From UBA7672 sp044224605 (GTDB taxonomy: Bacteria; Pseudomonadota; Alphaproteobacteria; Caulobacterales; Hyphomonadaceae), in the NCBI GenBank assembly GCA_044224605.1, contig JBGAKC010000014.1:48247-112246 (forward strand): DNA of 64,000 nt, in the 5' to 3' direction. Below are positions 35,481-44,132 of the stretch, one piece after another (within the stretch, counting starts at the first letter, position 1; every line of letters starts with the position of its first letter). A program made the position numbers and the translations under genes. The notes under the pieces are model-generated. The model worked only from the letters and a program-made list of their open reading frames with translations, had not been told where the DNA came from and ran no database searches.

Positions 35481-36965
35481 TCAGTTTTCCGGCCCAAGGA
35501 AGCGTGTGGCCGCAACGGCAGCCAGCGCACCGTTTTGCGAGAGTATAAAGCGGATGTCAGCGGCTGGCGCGGTGTTTGCGCTGGCGGTGACGAAGACGCG
35601 GTAGCTTTCGACGGCGTCTGGCGCGAGTGAAAGCTGCGGCGCGCCTTGCGTCTGGTTTTCACCGACGATTTCGAGACGCGCACCGGAAAGGCCTTCGACA
35701 GAAAGTGTCAGGTCGCGTGCGTCGCGTCGCTTGTTGACGAGTTTCAACGTGTAGGAGTTGCGGATATCGCCATTGCTGAGCTGCACATAGGGCAGCGCGC
35801 GATCCTTCAGCGCCGAAAACTCGAGGCTCGTGCGCGTGGCCAGGCCAAAGACCATCAGCGCTGCAGTAGCAACGAAAACGACCGCGTAGAGCATGGTACG
35901 GGCGCGCAAGGGTCGGAAAGGTCGTGCCTTCTTGCCGCGCTTCCGAAGTGCAACGTTTTCGTCCGTGTCGTACGCGATCAGGCCTGTGGGCCGGCCGACT
36001 TTATTCATGACGCCATCGCAGGCATCAATGCAGAGGCCGCATTGTATGCATTCAAGCTGGGGTCCGTTGCGGATGTCGATGCCCATCGGGCAAACGACCA
36101 CGCATTGCGTGCAATCAACGCAATCCCCCCGCCCCTCCCACGTCTCTCCCTTCTTATGAGGCGCGCGCGGCTCGCCACGCTCGTGCCGATAGGTGACCCC
36201 AAGCGTATCGCGGTCAACGAGCGCGCCCTGGATGCGAGGCCAGGGGCACATGTAGGTGCACACCTGCTCGCGCATTGTTCCAGCGAGGGCGTAGGTTGTT
36301 GCCGTGAGAAGCGCGGCGAACACATAGGCTGTTGCGGGCGACTGTCCGGTGAAGAAAGTCTCGGCGATGGTCGGCGCATCGTGCCAGTACAAGATGAAGA
36401 CACCGCCCGTGGCGAACGAAACGAGCAGCCAGACAACGTGCTTGCTGATCTTCCGCGCCGCCTTATTGACGGACCAAGGCGCCTTGTCGAGCTTCATCCT
36501 TGCGTTGCGGTCGCCCTCGAAGAAGCGTTCCACGACGATGAAGAGATCGGTCCAGACTGTCTGCGGGCAGAAATAGCCGCACCAGACACGGCCAAGAACG
36601 GCCGTTACCAAGAAGAGACCCACAGCCGCAAGGATCAATAGGCCGGTGATGTAGTAGACTTCCTGCGGCCAGATCTCGAGGCCGAAGAAGTAGAATTTGC
36701 CGCCGGCAAAATCCGCGAGGACGGCTTGGTCCGGAGCACCTGCTCCCCTGTCCCATCGCAGCCATGGCAGGACGTAATAGACGCCAAGCGTAACCGCCAT
36801 CAGCACCCACTTCAGCGACCGGAAATGACCCGAGACGAGCTTGGGATAGATCTGTCGGCGGCGTGTATAGAGCACAACAGGCGGCTCATCGTCCGGAGGG
36901 CCGCCCGACGGCGGTGAACCACCGCCACGTCCCTCCCGAAGGTTGATAAGCGTGGCCGATCCCAT
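35481..36965 (-). CDS. ccoG: cbb3 oxidase accessory protein CcoG (FixG), ferredoxin-type membrane protein
   Basis: This 494-aa inner-membrane protein has about five helices, the WCGYFCPQTVWTD motif near residue 123, and two 4Fe-4S motifs (CVDCTQCVVVCPMG and CIQCGLCIDACDG). A C-terminal immunoglobulin-like periplasmic domain starts near residue 380. CcoG reduces copper during cbb3 assembly. It begins 3 nt after ccoP, inside the ccoNOQP-GHIS operon. Confidence 0.95.
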   Translation of the reverse strand: MGSATLINLREGRGGGSPPSGGPPDDEPPVVLYTRRRQIYPKLVSGHFRSLKWVLMAVTLGVYYVLPWLRWDRGAGAPDQAVLADFAGGKFYFFGLEIWPQEVYYITGLLILAAVGLFLVTAVLGRVWCGYFCPQTVWTDLFIVVERFFEGDRNARMKLDKAPWSVNKAARKISKHVVWLLVSFATGGVFILYWHDAPTIAETFFTGQSPATAYVFAALLTATTYALAGTMREQVCTYMCPWPRIQGALVDRDTLGVTYRHERGEPRAPHKKGETWEGRGDCVDCTQCVVVCPMGIDIRNGPQLECIQCGLCIDACDGVMNKVGRPTGLIAYDTDENVALRKRGKKARPFRPLRARTMLYAVVFVATAALMVFGLATRTSLEFSALKDRALPYVQLSNGDIRNSYTLKLVNKRRDARDLTLSVEGLSGARLEIVGENQTQGAPQLSLAPDAVESYRVFVTASANTAPAADIRFILSQNGALAAVAATRFLGPEN

Positions 36966-36968
36966 GAC

Positions 36969-37850
36969 CTATTCGCCGCCTCCGAGCGAATGTACGTAGA
37001 TGGCGAGCGCGCGCACGGTCGCATCGTCGAAACGTTGGCCCCATGCCGGCATAACGCCGTTGCGTGGGCCGAAGATCGTCCTCTGTAATGTAGCGCGGTC
37101 ACCGCCATAGAGCCAGTCGCGATCCGTCAGGTTGGGCGCGCCTTTCTCGCGATTGCCGCGGGCATCCACGCCATGACAACTGGCGCAGTTCTCCGCAAAG
37201 ATGGGGCGCGCCCGCTCCACCGCAGCTATGTCCGCCTTCTGGCCGGAGACATTCGTCACGTATTCGACGAGATCACTAATCTGAACAGCGGTGAGGAATT
37301 CGTCACGGCCAAAGGCGGGCATATCCGTCGTGCGGGTGGCAGGGTCCTCGGAGCGGATGCCGTGGCGGATCGTGCGCTCGATATCCGCAAGCGAGCCACC
37401 CCACAGCCACACATCGTCGGCCAAACGCGGAAAGCCTTTGGCCCCTTTGCCGCCGACGCCGTGGCAGGTGGCGCAATTGTCCCCGAAAGCGCTCTCACCG
37501 AGCGACAGGGCGAGCTGGCTGAGCTCATGATTTTTGAGAACATCGGCAGCGCTAAGCGACATTATCTTGCTGCCGAGCGCGGCGCGCTCGGCTTTCGCCA
37601 CGGCGACATCACTCTGCACCTTCGCACGGTCGGACTGGTTCCAGATGCCGGTTGTGTAGCCCTGCATGCCCGGCAAGGCGGGCCAGGCCGGCATGAGAAC
37701 CCAGTACACGATCGAGAACACGACGGTTCCCCAGAATACAAACCTCCACCAGCGCGGCAGCGGATTGTTCAGCTCCTTGATACCGTCCCATTCATGGCCG
37801 GTTGTCTCGACGCCGCTGTGTTCGTCGATCTCAGGCGAGCGGTCGGTCAT
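36969..37850 (-). CDS. ccoP: cbb3 cytochrome c oxidase subunit III, dihaem (CcoP/FixP)
   Basis: From ATG 37850 (MTDRSPEIDEHSG) the protein is 293 aa. It has HEWDGIKELNNPLPRWW, one membrane helix (WRFVFWGTVVFSIVYWVLM), and two class I haem motifs, CATCH near residue 123 and CASCH near 221, with distal methionines (TDMPAFG, GVMPAWG). It feeds electrons to CcoO and CcoN. Its start lies within the last 20 nt of ccoQ. Confidence 0.96.
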   Translation of the reverse strand: MTDRSPEIDEHSGVETTGHEWDGIKELNNPLPRWWRFVFWGTVVFSIVYWVLMPAWPALPGMQGYTTGIWNQSDRAKVQSDVAVAKAERAALGSKIMSLSAADVLKNHELSQLALSLGESAFGDNCATCHGVGGKGAKGFPRLADDVWLWGGSLADIERTIRHGIRSEDPATRTTDMPAFGRDEFLTAVQISDLVEYVTNVSGQKADIAAVERARPIFAENCASCHGVDARGNREKGAPNLTDRDWLYGGDRATLQRTIFGPRNGVMPAWGQRFDDATVRALAIYVHSLGGGE

Positions 37851-38007
37851 CGCCGGGTTCCTTTTCATCGAGGGGGAGGCGCGCAGCCTTGCGGAACTCA
37901 GCCGCCTTACGTGGCCAAAGCGCGTAGAGCGTGCCGGCGGCGAAGATCGCCACAAAGTAGAGGGTGCCCCACGTCTGGGCAAAGGAAGACCAGGCTTCGT
38001 AGGTCAT
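37831..38007 (-). CDS. ccoQ: cbb3 oxidase subunit IV (CcoQ/FixQ)
   Basis: This 58-aa protein, too short for most gene lists, starts MTYEAWSSFAQTWGTLYFVA. It has one helix (YFVAIFAAGTLYALW) and the charged cytosolic end PRKAAEFRKAARLPLDEKE, typical of CcoQ, which stabilises the oxidase. It starts 4 nt after ccoO ends and overlaps ccoP by 20 nt. Confidence 0.92.
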   Translation of the reverse strand: MTYEAWSSFAQTWGTLYFVAIFAAGTLYALWPRKAAEFRKAARLPLDEKEPGDDRPLA

Positions 38008-38011
38008 GGCG

Positions 38012-38785
38012 CTACCTCCGGTTCGAGAGGTCTTCGGCCTGATAGGTCGAGAAATCGACCATCGTGCCGAGCACCTGCAGATAAGCGATGAGAGCGTCGA
38101 GTTCGGACGGATCGCCGCGCTCGCCGTCGAAGTCCCGTACAGTCACGGAGTTCTCGCGACCTGCAATCGCGGCGTAGTCCTTCTTCAGCGCTTCGACATC
38201 ATAGTCCTCGCCCGCCTGCGCGAAGGCATCATCCTGCGCTCGGGCGATCATCGCGTCCGTGTAGGGAACGCCCTCCAGCTTCAGCGCCTTCATGCCTTCG
38301 CTGATGGTGGTCAGGTCAAGCGGGCGTCCCTGGAGGAAGGCGTAGGGCGGCATGATAGATTCCGGCACCAGGGAGCGCGGGTCGATGAGATGCTGCCTCT
38401 GCCATTCGTCCGAGTATTTGCCGCCGACGCGAGCGAGATCCGGGCCGGTGCGCTTCGAGCCCCACTGGAACGGGTGGTCGTACATGCTTTCAGCCGCAAG
38501 AGAATAATGGCCGTAGCGCTCCACTTCGTCGCGCAAGGGACGGATCATCTGCGAATGGCAGACGCCGCAGCCTTCACGGATGTAGATATTCTGTCCGGCA
38601 AGCTCGAGCGGCGTGTAAGGGCGCATCCCTTCAACCTTCTCAATCGTGCTCTTGAGGTAGAATAATGGAACGATCTCGATCAGCCCGCCGATCGCCACAA
38701 CGACCAGAATGCCGATGAGCAGGACGTAGCTGTGTTTCTCGAAGACCTTGTGATTGCGTAGCAACCAGCCCTGACGCGCGGCCAT
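38012..38785 (-). CDS. ccoO: cbb3 cytochrome c oxidase subunit II, monohaem (CcoO/FixO)
   Basis: The protein is 257 aa with an N-terminal helix (SYVLLIGILVVVAIGGLIEIV), the haem site CGVCHSQM near residue 73, and ESIMPPYAFL carrying a methionine ligand. The C-terminal DALIAYLQVLGT is typical. It takes electrons from CcoP to the binuclear centre of CcoN. It lies 12 nt downstream of ccoN. Confidence 0.96.
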   Translation of the reverse strand: MAARQGWLLRNHKVFEKHSYVLLIGILVVVAIGGLIEIVPLFYLKSTIEKVEGMRPYTPLELAGQNIYIREGCGVCHSQMIRPLRDEVERYGHYSLAAESMYDHPFQWGSKRTGPDLARVGGKYSDEWQRQHLIDPRSLVPESIMPPYAFLQGRPLDLTTISEGMKALKLEGVPYTDAMIARAQDDAFAQAGEDYDVEALKKDYAAIAGRENSVTVRDFDGERGDPSELDALIAYLQVLGTMVDFSTYQAEDLSNRR

Positions 38786-38797
38786 GCCGTGTCTCCT

Positions 38798-40459
38798 CTA
38801 TTCTGCCGGTTGAAGTGCTTGAGCGCCGCTGCGGCGGCGTTCGTCCGCCGGAACATCGCCCCGCGCGGTGCGCACAAGATTGTAGATCATGATCAGGGCG
38901 CCGGTGAGGTAGAGGCCACCGCCAAGTGCACGGATGATGTATGAAATGTGCTTCGCGCTGACGGTCTCGATGAAGGAGTATTCAAGGAAGCCGAACGAGT
39001 TGTGGGCGCGCCACATCAGGCCTTCCATGATGCCCGACACCCACATCGACGTGATGTAGAGCACTATGCCGAGGGTCGAAATCCAGAAGTGCCACTCAAC
39101 GAGCGTGTTGGAATAGAGCTTCGGCCGTTTCCATATCCACTGCGTAAGGCAGTACATCGCACCGAAGGTGACGAAGCCAACCCAACCCAGAGCGCCAGAG
39201 TGAACGTGACCGATGCCCCAGTCGGTGTAGTGCGAGAGCGCGTTGACCTCACGAACCGACATGACCGGGCCTTCAAACGTGGCCATGCCGTAAAAGGCCA
39301 CGGAGACGACCAACATGCGCACGACGGGATCGGTGCGAAGCTTGTCCCACGCGCCCGACAGCGTCATCAGACCGTTGATCATGCCACCCCAACTTGGCAT
39401 CCACAGCATGATCGAGAAGGTCATGCCCAGCGTCTGCGCCCATTGCGGCAGCGCCGTGTAGTGAAGGTGGTGCGGGCCAGCCCAGATGTAGATGAAGATC
39501 AGCGACCAGAAGTGAACGATCGATAGCCTGTACGACCATACAGGCCGCTCGATCCGCTTCGGGATGAAGTAGTACATGATCGCGAGAAAGCCGGCGGTGA
39601 GAAAGAAGCCCACGGCGTTGTGGCCGTACCACCACTGGATCAGCGCACTCTGGACGCCGCTGAACACCGAATAGGACTTCGATCCCGCGAGGCTGGCCGG
39701 CAGCGACAGGTTGTTGACGATGTGCAGCATCGCAATCGTGACGATGAAGGCCAGGTAGAACCAGTTGGCCACGTAGATGTGAGGTTCTCTGCGGCGAAGG
39801 AGCGTCGCGACGAAGACGCCGAGATAGGCGACCCACACGATGGTGAGCCAGGCATCGGCATACCATTCCGGCTCCGCGTATTCTTTGCTCTGCGTAACGC
39901 CCATCAGGTAGCCGGTGGCGGCGACGACGATGAAGAGCTGGTAGCCCCAAAAGACGAACCACGGCCACATGCCGCCGGCGAGTCGCGTGCGGCAGGTGCG
40001 CTGGACGACGTAGAAGGAGGTCGCGATCAGCGCGTTGCCGCCGAAGGCGAAAATCACCGCCGATGTGTGAAGGGGGCGCAGGCGGCCGAAATTCGTCCAG
40101 CCGAAATCTGGAAAGTAGAAAAGGTTTGGCCACGTGAGCTGCAGCGCGATCAGAAGGCCCACTGTGAAACCGGCGATGCCCCAGAACATGGTGGCGATGA
40201 CGCCAGCCTTCACGACGCCTTCCTCGTAGCGGGCCGGATCGAATGTCCGCGGCGTATCGCCCGTCTCGTGCCAGCCGAGAAGCGACGCAATACCGGCGAC
40301 CCCAGCAATCACGAACATCCAGCTGTGAACACCGAAAGAGGCATCAGCCGCATTCGCAGCACCATTGAGCGCGAACAACAGGACGAACAAAAGCACAAGG
40401 CCGACGGCGAATGTGCTGGGATCTATCCGGGAGCCTTGAGCTGCCTGGGGGACCATCAT
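38798..40459 (-). CDS. ccoN: cbb3 cytochrome c oxidase subunit I, catalytic (CcoN/FixN)
   Basis: The 553-aa haem-copper oxidase subunit has about 12-14 membrane helices. Haem and copper histidines are visible in RPLHTSAVIFAFGGN, YGHNAVGFFL, WAGPHHLHYTALP and GHVHSGALGW. It reduces O2 at low concentrations with high affinity. A second ATG directly follows the first (MMVPQ). A FixK/FNR-like box at 40527-40540 lies 68 bp upstream, in line with microaerobic induction. It heads the eight-gene operon. Confidence 0.97.
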   Translation of the reverse strand: MMVPQAAQGSRIDPSTFAVGLVLLFVLLFALNGAANAADASFGVHSWMFVIAGVAGIASLLGWHETGDTPRTFDPARYEEGVVKAGVIATMFWGIAGFTVGLLIALQLTWPNLFYFPDFGWTNFGRLRPLHTSAVIFAFGGNALIATSFYVVQRTCRTRLAGGMWPWFVFWGYQLFIVVAATGYLMGVTQSKEYAEPEWYADAWLTIVWVAYLGVFVATLLRRREPHIYVANWFYLAFIVTIAMLHIVNNLSLPASLAGSKSYSVFSGVQSALIQWWYGHNAVGFFLTAGFLAIMYYFIPKRIERPVWSYRLSIVHFWSLIFIYIWAGPHHLHYTALPQWAQTLGMTFSIMLWMPSWGGMINGLMTLSGAWDKLRTDPVVRMLVVSVAFYGMATFEGPVMSVREVNALSHYTDWGIGHVHSGALGWVGFVTFGAMYCLTQWIWKRPKLYSNTLVEWHFWISTLGIVLYITSMWVSGIMEGLMWRAHNSFGFLEYSFIETVSAKHISYIIRALGGGLYLTGALIMIYNLVRTARGDVPADERRRSGAQALQPAE

Positions 40460-40526
40460 TCAATCCTATTCTGCAGTTCGCGGTTGCGTGACGGGGGCGA
40501 TTTGCCAGCCTCGAGCGCGTTGACCC

Positions 40527-40540
40527 TTGATCCAGCTCAA
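40527..40540. promoter_or_regulatory. FNR/FixK-type box upstream of ccoN
   Basis: TTGATCCAGCTCAA matches the TTGAT-N4-ATCAA consensus at 9 of 10 defined bases. It sits between divergent ccoN (68 bp away) and the 85-aa gene/hemN unit (81 bp away) and could serve both. The Crp/Fnr-family protein at 43402-44127 is the likely ligand. Confidence 0.75.
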
Positions 40541-40621
40541 ACAAGCTTTTGCGGCGCAACATTAGACAGGAAACGTGGCCGTTATCTCCCCCCCTCCACG
40601 GTCATCCGGAGGAAGTCGCCC

Positions 40622-40879
40622 GTGAAACCTGCGATCATTCTTATGTCTGGCCTGGTTGCAGCGATTGCGGGCGTCTTCATCCGGTCGTGCACGCCGCACA
40701 TTCCGGATGGCATTCTGATGTCGTGGTGCGGCGGAACGCCGCCGCCATCGCTCGTTAACGCCAGCCATCTTCACTGCGGGGGGTGTGGGCTGATCGCGAT
40801 CGGTATGGGCCTGGTCGTCATCGCAGCGCTTTTGGCCGTCGGCGTAAGGCAAAGCGCAATCAGGCAGGTGGCGCGATGA
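40622..40879 (+). CDS. Small cysteine-containing membrane protein, 85 aa
   Basis: A GTG at 40622 has GGAGG about 8 nt upstream. The product has two helices (IILMSGLVAAIAGVFI and LIAIGMGLVVIAALLAVGV) flanking a loop with four cysteines (SCTPHIP, MSWCGG, HLHCGGCG). Its stop overlaps the hemN start by 4 nt (ATGA) and it shares the FNR-box region with ccoN, so a role in respiration or metal/haem handling is plausible. I recognise no family. Confidence 0.7.
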   Translation: MKPAIILMSGLVAAIAGVFIRSCTPHIPDGILMSWCGGTPPPSLVNASHLHCGGCGLIAIGMGLVVIAALLAVGVRQSAIRQVAR

Positions 40880-42237
40880 ACAGCAAAGCATGTGCGGCTC
40901 TCAAGGACCGGCGGCGCTGGGAATTTCTTCCCGAATTCGCGTCAGCACAGCTGCCGCGGTACACAAGTTATCCTCCGGCGACCCGTTTCACCGACGCTGT
41001 CGGCGAGAGCGCCTCAGCCGCTGCGCTTGCCGCACTGCCGAATAACGCAAGGCTTTCGCTCTACATCCACATCCCGTTCTGCCAGAAGCTCTGTTGGTAT
41101 TGCGGCTGTCACACGAGCGTCCCCACTCGCGCCGATCCGTTGGAGCCGTATCTTGATGCTCTGAAGCGCGAAATCGAACTCGTAGCCGCCCGTATCAACC
41201 CATTGGCCCGTGTCGTGCGTGTCCACCTTGGCGGAGGATCGCCAGATATCCTTAGCCCAGAACAGGTCGAGACGCTGTTCGCTCACCTCCGGTCCCACTT
41301 CAATTTCTCTGGCTTCACGGAAATCGACACGGAACTCGACCCGAGAGGAATAACGCCCGCTCTCGTTGAAAGTCTGGCGGAACAAGGCCTCAGCCGAGCA
41401 AGCCTCGGCGTCCAGGTTCTGGACCCTGGCGTTCAACAGCGCATCAACCGTATCCAACCTGCCGCCGACATTTCCCGGGCAATCCGCTGGCTGCGCGAAG
41501 CCGGCGTCAACAGCATCAACACTGACCTCATGTACGGCCTGCCCGGCCAGACTGTCGCGCACGTCGTCGATGCCGCTACGTTTGCTGCGACGCATGACAT
41601 CGATCGTGTCGCGGTGTTCGGCTATGCGCATGTACCCTGGATGAAGAAACATCAGGGCTCCATTCGAACGGCTGACCTACCCACCGCGGAACAGAGGTTC
41701 CGTCAGGCAGAAGCTGCATCAATGACGCTCGAACAAGCCGGCTATCTTCCCATCGGCTTCGACCACTTTGCAGCACCCGGAGATTCGCTCGCGGCCGCCA
41801 GCATGCAGGGCCGCCTGCACCGGAACTTCCAAGGATACACAGATGACGATGCCATGGCTCTCATTGGCTTGGGCGCCTCGGCGATATCTTCGCTGCCGAA
41901 CCTCATCTGTCAGAACGTTTCGGACACAATCGCCTACCGCGGTCTGCTTGAAAGGAATCAGATCCCTGTCGTGCGGGGAATTTCGGTTCTTGAGGGGGAT
42001 TCGAGGATTGCGAACGTTATCGAGCGCCTGTTGTGCGACTTCGAAGCCGCTATTCCCTCCGATGTCCTGGCCAGCGCGACGGAAAGGCTGACGCCTCTTC
42101 TCGACGCCGGGCTTGTAGAAATGCACGGTCGACGGATCATCGTGACAGCGCGCGGCATGCCGTATGTGCGGAACGTCGCGGCCTGCTTCGACCCGCAATT
42201 TGCGCCCCAGCCCAGTCGCCACAGCCTCGCAATCTGA
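40876..42237 (+). CDS. hemN: Oxygen-independent coproporphyrinogen III oxidase
   Basis: This 453-aa radical-SAM enzyme converts coproporphyrinogen III to protoporphyrinogen IX without oxygen. It shows YTSYPPATRF at the N-terminus, YIHIPFCQKLCWYCGCHT with the CxxxCxxC cluster motif plus the extra cysteine of true HemN, VHLGGGSPD, and NTDLMYGLPGQ. It supplies haem for the cbb3 oxidase and cytochromes at low oxygen. It is coupled to the 85-aa gene, downstream of an FNR-like box. Confidence 0.96.
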   Translation: MNSKACAALKDRRRWEFLPEFASAQLPRYTSYPPATRFTDAVGESASAAALAALPNNARLSLYIHIPFCQKLCWYCGCHTSVPTRADPLEPYLDALKREIELVAARINPLARVVRVHLGGGSPDILSPEQVETLFAHLRSHFNFSGFTEIDTELDPRGITPALVESLAEQGLSRASLGVQVLDPGVQQRINRIQPAADISRAIRWLREAGVNSINTDLMYGLPGQTVAHVVDAATFAATHDIDRVAVFGYAHVPWMKKHQGSIRTADLPTAEQRFRQAEAASMTLEQAGYLPIGFDHFAAPGDSLAAASMQGRLHRNFQGYTDDDAMALIGLGASAISSLPNLICQNVSDTIAYRGLLERNQIPVVRGISVLEGDSRIANVIERLLCDFEAAIPSDVLASATERLTPLLDAGLVEMHGRRIIVTARGMPYVRNVAACFDPQFAPQPSRHSLAI

Positions 42238-42254
42238 GAAAGCAGGCGAACAAG

Positions 42255-42937
42255 TGGTCCGTGTGCGTCGTTCAGAGGCGCACGGATGGCGTTGCCTGAC
42301 ATCTGCGCCACGGGATCGCAGATGCCCATGCAGAAGGCGCCGCGTCCGGCGAACAACAGGTTCAGCGCATCGAAATCGCCGCTATCAACCCGGTAGTTTT
42401 CCTGATCCGGTTGAGTTGATGACGCTACCGCCGGAGAACATCCTGACTGCAGAAAAGGCGATCGGAGATGCGGACCATATCGTGGTCATATTCTCACTTT
42501 GGCCGAGGACAATGCCAGCCATGGTGAAGGCTCTCGTCGAGCAGATCTGCCGGAACGGCTTTGCTATCCAGAATGCCGAAGGAAGCAGTTGGCCGCGCCA
42601 GATGCTGAAGGGAAAGTCAGCGCGCGTCGTGGTGGCGATGGAAACGCCGTCCTTCGCCTTCCGCCTGATGACCAGTGCGCATGGCGTGCGCCGCCTGTCG
42701 AAATGCATGGCGGACATAAGGCCGGTCCGCGAGACACTGATCGGTGGTGTTGACGCGCTCAATCCGGCCACAGGGGCTCGACTTCTCGAGCGTTTCGGAA
42801 GCCTCGATCGCGCGTTGAAATATGCAGAGCGACTCAGCGATCCAACGACTTCAGATAAGCGACAAGCGCATCGGCTTCGAGCACGGACATGTCGAAGTTG
42901 GGCATGCCGTCATGGCCGACACGAATGCCCTCGATGA
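42255..42937 (+). pseudogene. Decayed flavodoxin-like NAD(P)H quinone reductase
   Basis: Three pieces of one protein are visible. VCVVQRRTDGVA is followed by an in-frame TGA at 42297. Next comes HLRHGIADAHAEGAASG and RIEIAAINPVVF, then one base is missing in a T-run near 42398. The protein continues in another frame with PDPVELMTLPPENIL, DADHIVVIFSLWPRTMPA and FVEQICRNGF-like sequence. This is the flavodoxin_2 NAD(P)H oxidoreductase family. The reading frame runs on over the 3' end of the opposite cytochrome gene, so the natural C-terminus is also lost. A sequencing error could explain one but hardly both lesions. Confidence 0.75.
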
Positions 42938-43181
42938 GATCTTCCGTCAGCATTTCCGGATCGTAGCGATCGATCAGCGTTAGCATGGGCGGGGCGTCGG
43001 GACGCGGGCTGTCCCGCTCCTCATCGATGGCATGGCAGGAGGCGCACAGTGTTACAGCAATATACCGGCCTCTTGCCGCCAGATCGGCCCTAGCTTGTTC
43101 AGGCGATAGAATTGCGGTGTTGCTTGCGCACGCGGAGATACCAGCAAGGAAAACAACAGCGCTTGGACGCAGAAAGGCCAT
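42834..43181 (-). CDS. c-type cytochrome lipoprotein, 115 aa
   Basis: From ATG 43181 the protein has a lipoprotein signal with lipobox ISAC near residue 18 (an alternative ATG lies at 43196). The haem site CASCH is near residue 47 and a likely methionine ligand is in HDGMPNFDMS. It would be a small monohaem electron carrier held in the membrane. An FNR-like box at 43228-43241 lies 47 bp upstream, so it is probably induced at low oxygen. It is divergent from fixK. Confidence 0.87.
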   Translation of the reverse strand: MAFLRPSAVVFLAGISACASNTAILSPEQARADLAARGRYIAVTLCASCHAIDEERDSPRPDAPPMLTLIDRYDPEMLTEDLIEGIRVGHDGMPNFDMSVLEADALVAYLKSLDR

Positions 43182-43227
43182 GTCGACATCCCACATCGTA
43201 AACTTGTCAGCTCCGGCTGGGGTTTCG

Positions 43228-43241
43228 TTGACCTACCTCAA
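43228..43241. promoter_or_regulatory. FNR/FixK-like box upstream of the cytochrome lipoprotein gene
   Basis: TTGACCTACCTCAA matches the TTGAT-N4-ATCAA pattern at 8 of 10 positions. It is 47 bp from the cytochrome start and 160 bp from the fixK start, so it most likely serves the cytochrome gene. Confidence 0.55.
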
Positions 43242-43317
43242 ATAGCTGGGCCATGTGCGACGCGCTGCCGCACGGCGTCGAATTTGCGCGGAAATCCGCT
43301 GTTTTTGAACCGCCAGA

Positions 43318-43354
43318 CACACTTCGTCACAAAGCTCGTCACACTTCGACAAAG
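43318..43354 (+). promoter_or_regulatory. 22-bp-period direct repeat upstream of fixK
   Basis: CACACTTCGTCACAAAG at 43318-43334 is repeated as CACACTTCG-ACAAAG at 43340-43354, with GTCACA also repeated at 43326 and 43338. Repeats on one face of the helix, 48 bp upstream of the fixK ATG, are the kind of site bound by OmpR/PhoB-type regulators. One such regulator is encoded at 47852-48598. Function is inferred. Confidence 0.5.
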
Positions 43355-43401
43355 GCCGGCAAGATCACGGGCAAATCCTCGCTCCATCAGAGGAGGCAAT
43401 C

Positions 43402-44127
43402 ATGTGCATTGCAGGCGGCGCGATCAACGGCATCACGATCAATCTTGGCGCATCGACAGATCTTACGCCGCGCCGCACGACAACGCGCCACGTGCGGGCA
43501 CATGAGCACCTGTTCTTTGAGGGCGATGCACGCGACTGTCTTTACGTCGTCGAGACAGGCTGGGTGAAACTCTATCGGACGCTCGTCGATGGGCAACGCC
43601 AGATCGTCGGCTTCGCCAATACGGGCTCGGTTCTCGGGCTTGAATCAGATGGCGAGCATTCAAACGGCTGTGAGGCGATCACCGACGTGACGGTTCGGTC
43701 TATCCCCTTGGCGCGTGTCACGGAAATCTGCCTGCGTGATGCGAACCTCGCAGACCAGCTCCTGCGCCAGGTCGGCCGACAGCTCGGCGCCGCGCAGGCG
43801 CAGCTAGCGGCCGTCGGAACCCAGTCAGCGGAACAGAAGCTGGCTAACTTTTTGCTGACAATCGCCGACCTGTGTGGCGCTGCTCGGGGCGGTGAGTTCG
43901 ACTTACCCATGCGTCGTGGCGATATGGCCGAATTTCTCGGGCTTCGGCTTGAGACAGTGTCGCGCAAGATGACCGAATTCCAGCGGCGCGGTTGGATCAG
44001 CATGACATCCCTCTATCATTGCCGGATCATTCGCCGCGATGTTCTTCAGGAGCTTGCGCTGGGCGGAGAGACGGACGAGGTGGAGCAGATTCGTCGTGTG
44101 CGCCAACCAGCGTCTGCGGCGGCATAG
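43402..44127 (+). CDS. fixK: Crp/Fnr-family transcriptional regulator, FixK-like
   Basis: The 241-aa protein has a cNMP-type beta-roll (HVRAHEHLFFEGDARDCLYVV, TGWVKLYRTL) and a C-terminal winged helix with LGLRLETVSRKMTEFQRRG. The E-x-x-S-R recognition residues fit TTGAT-N4-ATCAA sites. The N-terminus lacks the cysteine cluster of oxygen-sensing FNR (only Cys2 is near the start), so it looks like FixK, controlled by its expression level. The ATG has GAGGAGG upstream. It likely controls the ccoN, hemN and cytochrome genes nearby. Confidence 0.88.
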   Translation: MCIAGGAINGITINLGASTDLTPRRTTTRHVRAHEHLFFEGDARDCLYVVETGWVKLYRTLVDGQRQIVGFANTGSVLGLESDGEHSNGCEAITDVTVRSIPLARVTEICLRDANLADQLLRQVGRQLGAAQAQLAAVGTQSAEQKLANFLLTIADLCGAARGGEFDLPMRRGDMAEFLGLRLETVSRKMTEFQRRGWISMTSLYHCRIIRRDVLQELALGGETDEVEQIRRVRQPASAAA

Positions 44128-44132
44128 GGGAC

